A stretch of 64,000 nucleotides of DNA from Asticcacaulis sp. AC402. Its GTDB lineage: Bacteria > Pseudomonadota > Alphaproteobacteria > Caulobacterales > Caulobacteraceae. Position numbers and translations under genes: made by a program. Where the stretch lies: NCBI RefSeq assembly GCF_000495835.1, contig NZ_AWGC01000014.1, forward strand, positions 124,001 to 188,000, given 5' to 3'. The first letter of the stretch is position 1. Every line of letters starts with the position of its first letter. This document shows positions 7,136-15,677 of the stretch, one piece after another. The notes beneath the pieces were generated by a model. It saw only the letters and a program-made list of their open reading frames with translations. It ran no database searches and was not told the DNA's origin.

Positions 7136-8992
7136 TTAAAACATCTTTGCGCTGATCCCCAGCCACACCCGCCGACCTGGCTGGCCGTAGAAGCTGGCCG
7201 TTTCATAACGAGCGTCACCGGCGTTTTCGACTCGGCTATACAGGCGCACCCGATCGGTAAGGTCGAAGCTCAGGCGCAGGTCGACAAGATCGTAGCCTTC
7301 GAGCACGCGGCTGTTTGAGGCGTTGTCGAAACTGTCGCCGACATGGCGCAGACCGGCGCCCAGTGACAGGCGGTCGGTGACGCGGTAATCGACATCGATG
7401 CCGCCCGCTTGCTCTGGTGCGTGGGGCAAAGCCTTGCCCGTCTGTCCCGGCGAGTCATTGCGGGTATCGAGGAAGCTGTAGTCGCCACGGATCGTCCAGG
7501 CGCCGAAGCTGTAGTGGCCGGTCAACTCGACGCCGATAGCCTTCGAGCGATCGATACTGCCATAGCAACCATACATCTGATCCACGCGACAGTTGTCGTA
7601 CTGGAAATTGATGAGATCGCGTACCGTGCGGGTAAAGGCAGTGACGCCGATGCGGCCGCTATCCGTGACATAGTCCGCCCCGGCGTCGATCGTGACGCCA
7701 TTTTCCGGCATCAGCCCGGGCTGGCCGTAATCGCTGTACAACTGATACAGACTGGGAGCCTTTACCCCGGTCCCGGCGCTGGCGTGCAGGCGGAACGGCC
7801 CGACCGGCGCGCTGACCGAAGCCTGGACAATATTGAGGTTGCCGAAACTCGAACTGTCGTTGTGGCGTGCACTCAAAGCCAGCGTCGCAGACCCGACCTC
7901 CTGCATGACCTGCCCGTAGAGACCGTAGGTTGTCACCGAAACGCTCTGTGACGCGGGATTCGGATCCCACGGCGCCGGGCTGGCGAGGCGCATGGTATCG
8001 CGCTCGTACGAGACCCCGCCAAGCAGCCGCGTGCTATCGCTTAGCCGGTACAGGAGGTGATAGTTGGCCGACTGGATCTGGCCGAGGGCGATGAATTGCG
8101 AGCCATCGCTAAAATAGTCGTGACGGTTGGATTCGCTTTCGCTAATCGACAGGGTCTGTTCGCCGCTGTCGAAGCGATGCAGTAATGCGATGGCGCTGAC
8201 ACGGGTGCTTGTGCGGCCATATTCCTCGGTATCGGTGAACGCATACAGCGGTGCCGGGTAACCGTCATAGTCGTTGCGGCTGCGGCTGTAGGTGGTGAAG
8301 CCACGTACCGTAACATTGTCGGCGACGGCCAAGGCGCCTTTGGCGGACAGGCTGGTCTGGGTGAAGACGTCGGTTTCACGTCCACCGGCGAAGGTCGACA
8401 CACCGTCGTCCTTCAGGGTCTGGCCGAACAGCCGCCAGGTGAAGCGGCCGGCCTTTCCGCCAGCGGCCGCGCGCGCCGAACCGCCATGTTCGAAGCCTTC
8501 CAGCGCAACCGTGCCCTCCAGAGGCGATCTCGTTTCGCGGGTCGTGATGCTGACCACCCCGCCCAGGGCGCCGGAGCCCCACAGGGTTGACAGCGGGCCG
8601 CGCAGGACTTCGATGCGGGCGGCGTCGTCGGTGGCGATCAGGCCAAGATTAGTACCGCCGCCAACCTGGGACGGGTCGTTGAGGCGGATACCGTCCAGCA
8701 GGTACAGGGTATGGTCGGCGCCGGCGCCGCGAATCGAGGCGCTGGCCGCTGAACCCGGGCCGCCGTTTCGGGTCAGGGTCAGGCTGGGCGTGCGAGTGAG
8801 CAGATCGGCGAGATAAACCGACTGATAGGTCTGGATATCGCGGTCGTCGAGTACTGCGACGGCCTGGCCGACCCGCGAGACGGGCAGGGCCTGCCGGGTG
8901 ACCGTGACGACGACTTCCGTCATCGGTTCTGCGTGAGAAAACAGGGGAAAAGCTGCGGAGGCAGCGGTGAAGAGGAGGGTGCGCCTGATCAT
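7136..8992 (-). CDS. btuB: BtuB-like TonB-dependent vitamin B12 receptor
   Basis: An outer-membrane receptor of 618 residues. The chosen start gives a signal peptide (MIRRTLLFTAASAAFPLFSHA). The TonB box follows (TEVVVTVTRQ), then the plug ('LADLLTRTPSLTLTRNGGPGSAASASIRGAG', 'YLLDGIRLNDPS', 'IEVLRGPLSTLWGSGALGGVVSI') and a 22-strand barrel ending in a terminal aromatic (SAKMF). The open frame extends upstream to 9229, but that part lies in the riboswitch and is not translated. The cobalamin riboswitch directly upstream makes B12 the likely substrate. Confidence 0.9.
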   Translation of the reverse strand: MIRRTLLFTAASAAFPLFSHAEPMTEVVVTVTRQALPVSRVGQAVAVLDDRDIQTYQSVYLADLLTRTPSLTLTRNGGPGSAASASIRGAGADHTLYLLDGIRLNDPSQVGGGTNLGLIATDDAARIEVLRGPLSTLWGSGALGGVVSITTRETRSPLEGTVALEGFEHGGSARAAAGGKAGRFTWRLFGQTLKDDGVSTFAGGRETDVFTQTSLSAKGALAVADNVTVRGFTTYSRSRNDYDGYPAPLYAFTDTEEYGRTSTRVSAIALLHRFDSGEQTLSISESESNRHDYFSDGSQFIALGQIQSANYHLLYRLSDSTRLLGGVSYERDTMRLASPAPWDPNPASQSVSVTTYGLYGQVMQEVGSATLALSARHNDSSSFGNLNIVQASVSAPVGPFRLHASAGTGVKAPSLYQLYSDYGQPGLMPENGVTIDAGADYVTDSGRIGVTAFTRTVRDLINFQYDNCRVDQMYGCYGSIDRSKAIGVELTGHYSFGAWTIRGDYSFLDTRNDSPGQTGKALPHAPEQAGGIDVDYRVTDRLSLGAGLRHVGDSFDNASNSRVLEGYDLVDLRLSFDLTDRVRLYSRVENAGDARYETASFYGQPGRRVWLGISAKMF

Positions 8993-9129
8993 GTAAAGCG
9001 GTCTTTCGGTCAGAGACGAAAGCCGATGGACCACGGCGATGCGCGGCCCTTCGGCTGACATGGCATCGTCTCTCAAGGGGGCTCCCGAGCTGGTGCTGCA
9101 CTTCCCGGCGGCACAAAGGACGACAGCCG

Positions 9130-9300
9130 CGGGCAGGTCTCCTGACTTGCGCCTCAAACGTTTCGCTGCACCTTCCCGGTTTGACCCAGTGGCATTGCAG
9201 AGAAACTCGGCGCTTACAGTTGCGGGCACAGTCCGGGATTTTCACCCGGTTCCCTATTCTCTCCCGCCATGGCGGGAGCACCTTCGGCACGTCGCCGCCT
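9130..9300 (-). ncRNA. Cobalamin riboswitch
   Basis: Read on the minus strand, the leader has the cobalamin aptamer in order. These parts are GGGAACCGGGTGAAAATCCC, the CCCGCAACTGTAAGCG segment, the B12 box GCCACTGGG (9185-9193), and the closing GTCAGGAGACCTGCC (9131-9146). It lies about 140 bases upstream of the btuB-like start and should switch that gene off when adenosylcobalamin is plentiful. The intervening 8993-9129 probably contains the expression platform. Confidence 0.93.
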
Positions 9301-9443
9301 TAGACGGAAACCGTGGGCCGCGTCAAGCTCCGGCCGGTAAATCAGGGCGATCGTGCCACTGTGGCAACAAATTGCACTGGTATTGCGATGGGAACATGCT
9401 ATCTCGCGTGCAAGCTAAACCGAAAGCCCAAGGTGCGTCTACG

Positions 9444-10064
9444 ATGACTGGTGAGCAGGTCAACCCCATCCCCAACATCCTGACCATGATCCGGCTGGTG
9501 GCCGGGATCGTCATGTTCTGTCTGCTGGCGGGCTCCATGGGCGGTATCCCGTTCCTGAATGTCACGTCAGAAACGTTGTTTGCCTTGCAGCGCTGGGGTT
9601 TCTACACTTTCGTTATTGCCGCCTTTACCGATTTGTTCGACGGTATACTGGCGCGCAAGCTCCATGCCGAAAGCCAGTGGGGCGCCATTCTGGACCCTAT
9701 CGCCGACAAGATTCTGGTCTGTGGCACGATATTGGGCCTGTTCACCATCAATACCGGCGATCCATATTTCGCCCTGCCGGCGGCCTTTATCCTGTTTCGT
9801 GAATTCGCCGTCAGCGCTCTTCGCGAAGCTGCCGCCGCCAAGGGCGTCAAGGTGCCGGTCAGTTTCCTCGGCAAGGCCAAAACCACGATACAACTCGTGG
9901 CTCTGGGTGCCATGCTGCTCGCGCAAAGCTGGTCAGCCTTCGATTTGCCGCCGGAATTTGCCGGCGGCGTTTTCGCTCTTGCCTACCTTCTGCTGTTGGC
10001 GGCCGTGATCGTATCGCTCTGGTCGGGATTTGCCTACTTCATTGCCGCACGGAAGGCGCTTTGA
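9444..10064 (+). CDS. pgsA: CDP-diacylglycerol-glycerol-3-phosphate 3-phosphatidyltransferase
   Basis: An integral membrane CDP-alcohol phosphotransferase of 206 residues that makes phosphatidylglycerophosphate. The catalytic motif D-xx-DG-xx-AR-x8-G-xxx-D-xxx-D is complete (D63, D66, D84, D88). The N-terminus 'NPIPNILTMIRLVAGI' matches PgsA, and hydrophobic helices follow to the C-terminus. ATG 9444 is chosen from the family's usual N-terminus; the open frame runs back into the riboswitch region. The gene is divergent from btuB. Confidence 0.9.
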   Translation: MTGEQVNPIPNILTMIRLVAGIVMFCLLAGSMGGIPFLNVTSETLFALQRWGFYTFVIAAFTDLFDGILARKLHAESQWGAILDPIADKILVCGTILGLFTINTGDPYFALPAAFILFREFAVSALREAAAAKGVKVPVSFLGKAKTTIQLVALGAMLLAQSWSAFDLPPEFAGGVFALAYLLLLAAVIVSLWSGFAYFIAARKAL

Positions 10065-10140
10065 TAGTTTTGTCGGGGCGTGCCGCCCGTCAGCGCGGTT
10101 TTTCGATGAATGGCTATGTCCTCAGGGCAACATTGCCAAT

Positions 10141-10158
10141 TCGTAACGCAAGTTACGA
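10141..10158. promoter_or_regulatory. Perfect palindrome upstream of the ABC exporter
   Basis: TCGTAAC-GCAA-GTTACGA is a perfect dyad 75 bases before the permease start. It has operator-like size for a TetR or MarR-type repressor. No such regulator is encoded nearby. The surrounding 10065-10232 stretch holds no gene. Confidence 0.4.
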
Positions 10159-10232
10159 TGATTTAATTAGACCTTTGTAAGAAACTCGTAAAAGGTGCCC
10201 CAGCACGATTGGGTGCCGTTTGAAGTGGTATA

Positions 10233-11363
10233 ATGTCCCTCGCTCTATCGACACTAATCTATGAGTGGCGGCGCTATATGGCCGCGGTCATTGCCCTTGC
10301 GGTCGCCGGACTGTTGGTCATGTCAATGGTCGGCATGTTCATGGGCATCGGCAAGAGCTTTACCGCAACGATCGACCGGTCCCCGGCCAATCTGATGATC
10401 CTTCCCACCGATGCCGAGGGCTTTGGCTCTACCCAGCCGCGGCGTAACATTCCGGTGCTGTATCAGCATCCAGAGGTGACGGAAGTTATGCCCTATTCGG
10501 TTAACTGGGCCTTCTGGTCAAACTTTCCGACTCCGGAACAGCCGTCCAAGAAGGATGGCGTCCAGGTTATTGTCGTCGATCCCATGGAAAATGCGGTGAC
10601 CCTGCCGACGGACTTCCCGGAGAATGTTATCGTTGCCTTGCAGGAGCCCTACAGCGTCGTCGTCGATCGGACCAGCCTGGCCAAGCTTGGCGTCAAGGTC
10701 GGCGACAAGGCAACGCTGAACGGCAAAACGGTGACGGTGCGGGCAACCGTCGAAAACTATCCCAGCATGTTCAATGCCATGGTCTTTATGTCGCGCCAGA
10801 CGGCCAAGCTGACCTATATCACAGATGAGGGCCCCCGTATCGGCACGATCCTTGTCAAGATATCTGACCCGGCGCGGGCAGAGCAGGTGGCCAAGGAACT
10901 GAATGTCATTGGCAAGGGGCAGTTCAAGGCCTGGACTCGTGAACAACTCTCCGAGCGCAATCAGGCCTTGATGTTCAAGGAAGCCTTTATCGTTATCCTG
11001 CTCGGCTTCATGCTGGTTGTCGGGGTCTTCATCGGCATCGTCATTACCTGGCAGACCCTGCAAGGCGCGATCCTTGCCAACATCAAAGAGTTCGCATCCC
11101 TGCGTGCCCTTGGCGTATCGATGGGCAGTCTTCGCCTTGTCATTATGGAACTCAGTTTTTGGGTTGGTGTGGCCGGCCTGGGCATGACGGCCATCCTGCT
11201 GGTCGGGGTCACCTACCTGGCCAAATTCTTCGCCTTGGGCATGTTTTACCCGCTGTGGTCGATCATCGCCGTCAGCGTCATGTTGCTCACCATCGCCGTC
11301 CTGTCGGGCCTGCTTTCGCTCGGCGTCCTGAAAAAGAGCCAGCCCGCGGATCTGTTACGATGA
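10233..11363 (+). CDS. ABC exporter permease, FtsX/DevC-like
   Basis: A 376-residue MacB/FtsX-type permease. One N-terminal helix (about residues 17-40) is followed by a periplasmic domain of about 220 residues. Three C-terminal helices then follow ('AFIVILLGFMLVVGVFIGIVI', 'WVGVAGLGMTAILLVGVTYL', 'SIIAVSVMLLTIAVLSGLLSLGVL'). The gene order permease-ATPase-membrane fusion lipoprotein resembles DevBCA-type exporters that push lipids or small molecules out of the inner membrane. The substrate cannot be read from sequence. The stop overlaps the ATPase start (ATGA). Confidence 0.85.
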   Translation: MSLALSTLIYEWRRYMAAVIALAVAGLLVMSMVGMFMGIGKSFTATIDRSPANLMILPTDAEGFGSTQPRRNIPVLYQHPEVTEVMPYSVNWAFWSNFPTPEQPSKKDGVQVIVVDPMENAVTLPTDFPENVIVALQEPYSVVVDRTSLAKLGVKVGDKATLNGKTVTVRATVENYPSMFNAMVFMSRQTAKLTYITDEGPRIGTILVKISDPARAEQVAKELNVIGKGQFKAWTREQLSERNQALMFKEAFIVILLGFMLVVGVFIGIVITWQTLQGAILANIKEFASLRALGVSMGSLRLVIMELSFWVGVAGLGMTAILLVGVTYLAKFFALGMFYPLWSIIAVSVMLLTIAVLSGLLSLGVLKKSQPADLLR

Positions 11364-12073
11364 GCGCAAAATTAGCTTTGGACGCCAAGCAACTGACCAA
11401 AGGTTACAAGATCGGCAAGCAGCGCCAGGTGGTGTTGAAAAATGTCGATTTCACCGCCTGGCACGGTCAGGTTACCATGGTCATGGGGCCTTCGGGTTCG
11501 GGTAAGTCCACCTTGATCGCCGCCCTCTCGGGCCTGATGCAGCCCGATGAAGGTGAAGTTCTGGCCCTGGGTGAAAGCCTGTGGAAAAAGAAGCGCAGCA
11601 AGATTGACAAGTTTCGTCTTGACCATTGCGGTTTCATCTTTCAGGGGTTCAACCTGTTTCCCGCCCTGAGTGCGACGCAGCAGGTCGAGCAGGTGCTGAA
11701 ATACTGCAACGTGCCCAAGGCAGACGTGCGTAAGCGTGCCGTAGCGGCGCTGGAGTCGGTCGGCCTGGGGCATCGGCTCAATCAGAAGCCAGCAGAACTG
11801 TCGGGCGGAGAAAAGCAACGGGTGGCCATCGCGCGCGCGCTGGCCAAGATGCCGCAACTGCTGTTTGCCGATGAACCCACGTCGGCGCTCGACTCGGTCA
11901 GCGGTCAGGTCGTTATCAAACTGCTGCATCAGGCTGCCAAGGAGCGGGGCGCCGCCGTTATTGTCGTGACCCACGACCCGCGCCTTGAAGCCTATGCCGA
12001 CCGCGTCATTCACATGGAAGACGGGAAGATTCTGAGCGACACTATGATTTCGGAACCGCCCTCAATCGCCTGA
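11360..12073 (+). CDS. ABC exporter ATP-binding protein, LolD/MacB type
   Basis: A 237-residue ATPase. Walker A is GPSGSGKST, the Q-loop is '[12 protein letters not shown]', the signature is [15 protein letters not shown], Walker B is [12 protein letters not shown], and the H-switch is VVTHD. These features are typical of the MacB/LolD/DevA branch that pairs with FtsX-like permeases. Start ATG 11360 overlaps the permease stop. It energises the exporter formed with the preceding and following genes. Confidence 0.93.
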   Translation: MSAKLALDAKQLTKGYKIGKQRQVVLKNVDFTAWHGQVTMVMGPSGSGKSTLIAALSGLMQPDEGEVLALGESLWKKKRSKIDKFRLDHCGFIFQGFNLFPALSATQQVEQVLKYCNVPKADVRKRAVAALESVGLGHRLNQKPAELSGGEKQRVAIARALAKMPQLLFADEPTSALDSVSGQVVIKLLHQAAKERGAAVIVVTHDPRLEAYADRVIHMEDGKILSDTMISEPPSIA

Positions 12074-12098
12074 TATCGAAGAGAAACAAAGAAGCATC

Positions 12099-13085
12099 AT
12101 GTCTCGCAAAACCGTTTCCGCTACAGCGCTTGCCGTTATTCTGACGGCCGCCGCCAGCTTCTCCCTCACGGCCTGCAACATGCCGGCGCCAGGCGGTAAG
12201 GCTGACCCCAAGGCCGAAGTCAAGGCGCCGCCCAGTCCCTATGCCGCCATTGCCAATGGCAAGGTCGATGTCGAGGGCGGCGTCATCGAAGTTGCCGCGC
12301 GCCGCGCCGGTATCGTCGAAGAGGTCCTGGTCCAGGAAGGTGATACGGTCACCAAGGGCCAGATACTGGCGCGCCAGGAAAACCGCGACAGTCTGCTGGC
12401 CGTCAACAGTGCCCGCGCTCAGGTCCGTCAGGCCGAAAGCCAACTGGCTCTGACCCAGGTCACTATCACCACGGCGCAACGCGAATATGACCGATTGGCC
12501 ATGCTGGCGCCCTCCAACTTCGTGGCGCAGCAGAAACTCGACCAGGCGCGCGATGCGATCGCCACCGCCCAGGCGACCCTTGGGACGCAGCAGGCCGCGG
12601 TCGCCACGGCCCGCGCCCAACTGGCCCAGGCCGAGTACAATCTCGACCTGACCATTGTTCGTGCCCCGATGGACGGCAAGATTATCCGCCGCTATGCCAA
12701 TCCAGGCGGCGGCGCCTCGACGCTCAACGTCTCCACTATGTTCGATCTCGAACCTGCCGTGCCGCACATCATCCGGTCGGAAATCGTCGAAAGCTCGATT
12801 CCGGATGTTTCGGTCGGCCAGGAGGTCGAGATCATCCCCGAAGCCGACCAGACCAAGACCTATATTGGCAAGGTGATCCGCATCGCGGCGACCTTCGGCG
12901 CGCGCAAACTGAAGTCGGACAGTGGCAACGAAGCCAGCGACGAAAGAGTCGTCGAGGTCGTTGTATCGGCAGACGGCACGCCCTTCCTGATCGGACAGCG
13001 CGTACTGGTCAAATACATGAAACCGGGCGAAAAGGCCGGGGTTAAGCGCGAAGCGCCCAAGCCCGCCGAACCGGCAAAGAAATAA
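12099..13085 (+). CDS. HlyD-type membrane fusion lipoprotein
   Basis: A periplasmic adaptor of 328 residues. A signal peptide with lipobox LTAC places the acylated cysteine at residue 26. A biotinyl-lipoyl-like domain ('GGVIEVAARRAGIVEEVLVQEGDTVTKGQILARQ') is split by a long alpha-helical hairpin (about 105-185, rich in Q and A). A beta-barrel region ('IIRSEIVESSIPDVSVGQEVEIIPE') follows. It is 25 bases downstream of the ATPase and completes the exporter; no outer-membrane partner is adjacent. A strong terminator follows. Confidence 0.9.
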   Translation: MSRKTVSATALAVILTAAASFSLTACNMPAPGGKADPKAEVKAPPSPYAAIANGKVDVEGGVIEVAARRAGIVEEVLVQEGDTVTKGQILARQENRDSLLAVNSARAQVRQAESQLALTQVTITTAQREYDRLAMLAPSNFVAQQKLDQARDAIATAQATLGTQQAAVATARAQLAQAEYNLDLTIVRAPMDGKIIRRYANPGGGASTLNVSTMFDLEPAVPHIIRSEIVESSIPDVSVGQEVEIIPEADQTKTYIGKVIRIAATFGARKLKSDSGNEASDERVVEVVVSADGTPFLIGQRVLVKYMKPGEKAGVKREAPKPAEPAKK

Positions 13086-13086
13086 G

Positions 13087-14280
13087 ATGAAAAGCCGTCC
13101 TTCGGGGCGGCTTTTTTTCTGGTTCTTAACGCACCTGCGGTATTCAGAAGGGGTGAAGCCTCTTTCCACCCCCTTCGTGCCCGGTGCTGCTGTCCCCGCG
13201 GATCTCCCGGCGCGGCGCGGGGGCGCCAGCCTGGACGTCCTGCGTTTCCTGGCGGCGGCCTTTATTCTGCTGTTCCACTTTGGCCCGTCGGCGCCGGTCA
13301 ATCTGCGCCTGGTCAGCCCGATCTTCGAACAGGGCTGGTTGGCCACGGACTTATTCCTGATGCTTTCGGGTTTCGTGCTGTCACGCGCCTATGGTGGCCG
13401 CCTGACCCAATCGCAGATGCGCCCGACCCACTTCTTCCTGAAACGCTTTGCCCGGCTGTGGCCGTCGCATCTCGTGGTGCTGCTGATCTTTGCCGTTTTT
13501 ATCGTCACGGCGACCCTGCTAGGTTTCCCGCCTAACCACGGCGACCACTACGGTCTCAATGCCCTGTTTGCCCAGGCTTTCATGGTGCATGGCTGGGGCA
13601 TTATCGGCACGCCGACCTGGAATATTCCGACTTGGACCCTGTCAGCCCTCCTGGTCTGTTACGGCCTGTTCGCGGTCTATGCCCGCTGGGTGCACCATCG
13701 ATCCCTCATCGTGCTGGCCGGTATCGCGGCCGTCGTTCTGGCGGCGGCGCACGTCCTGTCCGAAACCTTGGCAAGCCATGCCTTCGCCGACCTGCCCCTG
13801 GCATGGGGGCTATTACGCGCCATTCCGTTGTTCATTCTCGGCAATCTGATCGAGCGCGCCACCGCCCGTTTACGCCTCAGCCAAGCCATGTTCTGGCCGC
13901 TGGCGACTGTGGCGCTCGCAGCGGCTTGCGGCCTGGCCTTGTTGCCGCGCCATCTTCTGAGCGACACGGTGATCCTGATGCTGCTGGGCACGGTCCTGGC
14001 CGTATCCGGTGGCGTAACATTCCGCGAATCCGTAGTGACGCAGCGCCTCGGCCGGGCCTCGTTTGCCCTGTTCCTAACCCACTCGCTGGTTGGCGCGGTT
14101 TGGTTCAGCCTGACGCCCAAAGTCGTGGCCATGCTGGGCCTGGGGCTGCCAGCGCAGTGGGCGCTTTGGGCCACGGCCCTTTTGGCGGCGATGATCACGG
14201 CCTTCTTGTTCGACGCCTTGGTCGACAAGCCGCTGAGCACTTGGGTATCGAAGTTTAGCTTCGTCCGCGGCGGAGTTTAA
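13087..14280 (+). CDS. Acyltransferase 3 family membrane protein (OafA-like)
   Basis: An integral membrane O-acyltransferase with about ten helices. It begins 'LDVLRFLAAAFILLFHFG', whose histidine is the family's presumed catalytic residue, followed by 'ATDLFLMLSGFVLSRAYGGRL' and 'FFLKRFARLWPSHL'. It probably acetylates a surface glycan. The listed ATG at 13087 lies inside the preceding terminator hairpin, so a later start such as GTG 13153 (giving 375 residues) is plausible, although its AGAAGG site is too close. The gene converges on yoeB with a 4-base tail overlap. Confidence 0.82.
   Translation: MKSRPSGRLFFWFLTHLRYSEGVKPLSTPFVPGAAVPADLPARRGGASLDVLRFLAAAFILLFHFGPSAPVNLRLVSPIFEQGWLATDLFLMLSGFVLSRAYGGRLTQSQMRPTHFFLKRFARLWPSHLVVLLIFAVFIVTATLLGFPPNHGDHYGLNALFAQAFMVHGWGIIGTPTWNIPTWTLSALLVCYGLFAVYARWVHHRSLIVLAGIAAVVLAAAHVLSETLASHAFADLPLAWGLLRAIPLFILGNLIERATARLRLSQAMFWPLATVALAAACGLALLPRHLLSDTVILMLLGTVLAVSGGVTFRESVVTQRLGRASFALFLTHSLVGAVWFSLTPKVVAMLGLGLPAQWALWATALLAAMITAFLFDALVDKPLSTWVSKFSFVRGGV
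13090..13118 (+). terminator. Rho-independent terminator with UUCG loop
   Basis: AAAAGCCGTCC-TTCG-GGGCGGCTTTTTTT immediately after the HlyD gene forms a tetraloop hairpin followed by a U-tract. It ends the exporter operon and overlaps the first open codons of the following acyltransferase frame. Confidence 0.85.
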
Positions 14281-14531
14281 TAATAGAACCGGCACTGAGC
14301 GATGAGAATGGCGTCGTGAAAAATTTCGTAGATCAGCCGATGCTCCTGGTCGATTCGACGCGACCAGTAACCTGACCATTCATGCTTCAGCGGTTCCGGT
14401 TGGGCTATACCTTCGAACGGTGATCGGCTTATGTCCTTGATCAGCGCGTTGATGCGTTTCAGCAACGCCTTATCGGTAGTCTGCCAGTAAAGATAATCTT
14501 CCCACGCGCGTTCGGAGAAGGTAACCTTCAT
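14277..14531 (-). CDS. yoeB: YoeB-type mRNA interferase toxin
   Basis: An 84-residue RelE-superfamily ribosome-dependent RNase, closely resembling E. coli YoeB along its length ('SERAWEDYLYWQTTDKALLKRIN', 'PFEGIAQPEPLKH', 'WSRRIDQEHRLIY'). Catalytic E46 and R65 and the terminal Y84 are present. The position of His83 is tyrosine here (CRFYY instead of CRYHY). It is encoded after its antitoxin with a 4-base overlap. Confidence 0.93.
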   Translation of the reverse strand: MKVTFSERAWEDYLYWQTTDKALLKRINALIKDISRSPFEGIAQPEPLKHEWSGYWSRRIDQEHRLIYEIFHDAILIAQCRFYY

Positions 14532-14782
14532 TCTTCGATCAAATCGCGTTGAATACCGCGAGCCGCTCTCAGTTCGGCAATTGCCTCATCAAGACGTTGC
14601 GCATTCTTCGGGCTGGACCGCAGATACATGGTCTCCTGCCAGGACGAGAAATCCTCAAGCGACATGACGACGGCCGGTGCGCCGTTCTGACGGGTGATCA
14701 GAAGCGGCGCATGGTCCTCATTGACCTTGTCCAGTTGATTGGCCAGGTCGGCGCGGAAGGCTGAATAACTGATATGTCGCAT
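14528..14782 (-). CDS. yefM: YefM antitoxin (Phd/YefM family)
   Basis: An 84-residue antitoxin. 'MRHISYSAFRADLANQLDKVNEDHAPLLITRQNG' matches YefM, with a DNA-binding N-terminal half and an acidic toxin-neutralising tail. Start ATG 14782 is preferred over an upstream ATG because the family begins there and AGGTG lies just upstream. The upstream ATG would put the operator inside the coding region. It represses its own operon through the TGTAC sites at 14794-14811. Confidence 0.93.
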   Translation of the reverse strand: MRHISYSAFRADLANQLDKVNEDHAPLLITRQNGAPAVVMSLEDFSSWQETMYLRSSPKNAQRLDEAIAELRAARGIQRDLIEE

Positions 14783-14789
14783 AGGGCAC

Positions 14790-14815
14790 CTATTGTACGG
14801 GTAGTTGTACAATGG
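14790..14815 (-). promoter_or_regulatory. YefM-YoeB operator
   Basis: Two hexamers, TGTACG (14794-14799) and TGTACA (14806-14811), lie 12 bases apart centre to centre. The second sits in TTGTACAA. E. coli YefM is known to read paired TGTACA palindromes with the same spacing. The site lies 10-30 bases upstream of the yefM start, in the short gap after nadC. Confidence 0.75.
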
Positions 14816-14828
14816 TTCGCGGCGACCA

Positions 14829-15677
14829 TCAAACCGCGTCCAGGCCGATATCGAAGTTCGGCGCCGAGTGGGTCAATGCTCCGACAGAAATCACATCCAC
14901 GCCCGCCTCGGCAATGGCGCGCACCGTATCGAGATTGACCCCGCCCGAGGCTTCCAGGATGGTCTTGCCAGCCGCCAGCTTTACGGCTTCGGCGTACATA
15001 TCCAGCGAGAAATTGTCGAGCAACAGCACGTCAGGTCCAAAAGGGAGTGCCTGTTTCAGTTGGGCGATCGAGTCGACTTCGATCTCAATCTTCATGGTGT
15101 GGCCGACCCCCGCCTTGGCGCGTTCCATGGCCTGAGCGACACCGCCGCAGATGGCAATGTGGTTGTCCTTGATCAGGATGGCGTCGTCCAGCCCGTAGCG
15201 GTGATTATGACCGCCGCCACACTTGACGGCGTGTTTCTGCAGGGCGCGCAACAGCGGCAGGGTCTTGCGCGTGCAGGCGATCTTGGTCTTCAGACCCTCG
15301 ACCGTGGCGACATACTTCGAGGTCAGGGTGGAGACGCCTGACAGGTGGCACAGCAGGTTCAGCGCCACGCGCTCAGCGGCCAGGATGGCGCGCGCCTTGC
15401 CTTCGACGCGGGCAATGACGGCGCCTGGCTGGACATGACTGCCGTCGGGCAGCAGGATTTCGAAGCGCGCCTGCGGATCCATCAGCGACATGGCCAGGCG
15501 GGCGCAGTCAACACCGGCGGAGATGCCGTCTTCACGCGCCTTGAATTCGGCTTTGAAACGCGCATTGGGGGCGATGACGGCCTGGGCGGTGACGTCGCCG
15601 GCCAGGCCGAGATCCTCCCGCAAAGCGTCCTTGATTACGGGTTCGACAAGCAGGTCAGGCAGGCCGGTCAGATACAT
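14829..15677 (-). CDS. nadC: Quinolinate phosphoribosyltransferase
   Basis: NadC, 282 residues, converts quinolinate and PRPP to nicotinate mononucleotide. Family blocks are 'ALREDLGLAGDVTAQAV', 'ALNLLCHLSGVSTLTSKYV', 'TRKTLPLLRALQKHAVKCGGGHNHRYGL', 'KDNHI' and the terminal 'EASGGVNLDTVRAIAEAGVDVISVGALTHSA'. The nadB stop and nadC start overlap by one base (TGATG), so this is the last gene of nadA-nadB-nadC. Confidence 0.95.
   Translation of the reverse strand: MYLTGLPDLLVEPVIKDALREDLGLAGDVTAQAVIAPNARFKAEFKAREDGISAGVDCARLAMSLMDPQARFEILLPDGSHVQPGAVIARVEGKARAILAAERVALNLLCHLSGVSTLTSKYVATVEGLKTKIACTRKTLPLLRALQKHAVKCGGGHNHRYGLDDAILIKDNHIAICGGVAQAMERAKAGVGHTMKIEIEVDSIAQLKQALPFGPDVLLLDNFSLDMYAEAVKLAAGKTILEASGGVNLDTVRAIAEAGVDVISVGALTHSAPNFDIGLDAV

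Noticed and set aside
8993-9229. N-terminal extension of the btuB-like frame
   Set aside because: It would be translated from the cobalamin riboswitch, and the signal peptide begins at 8992.
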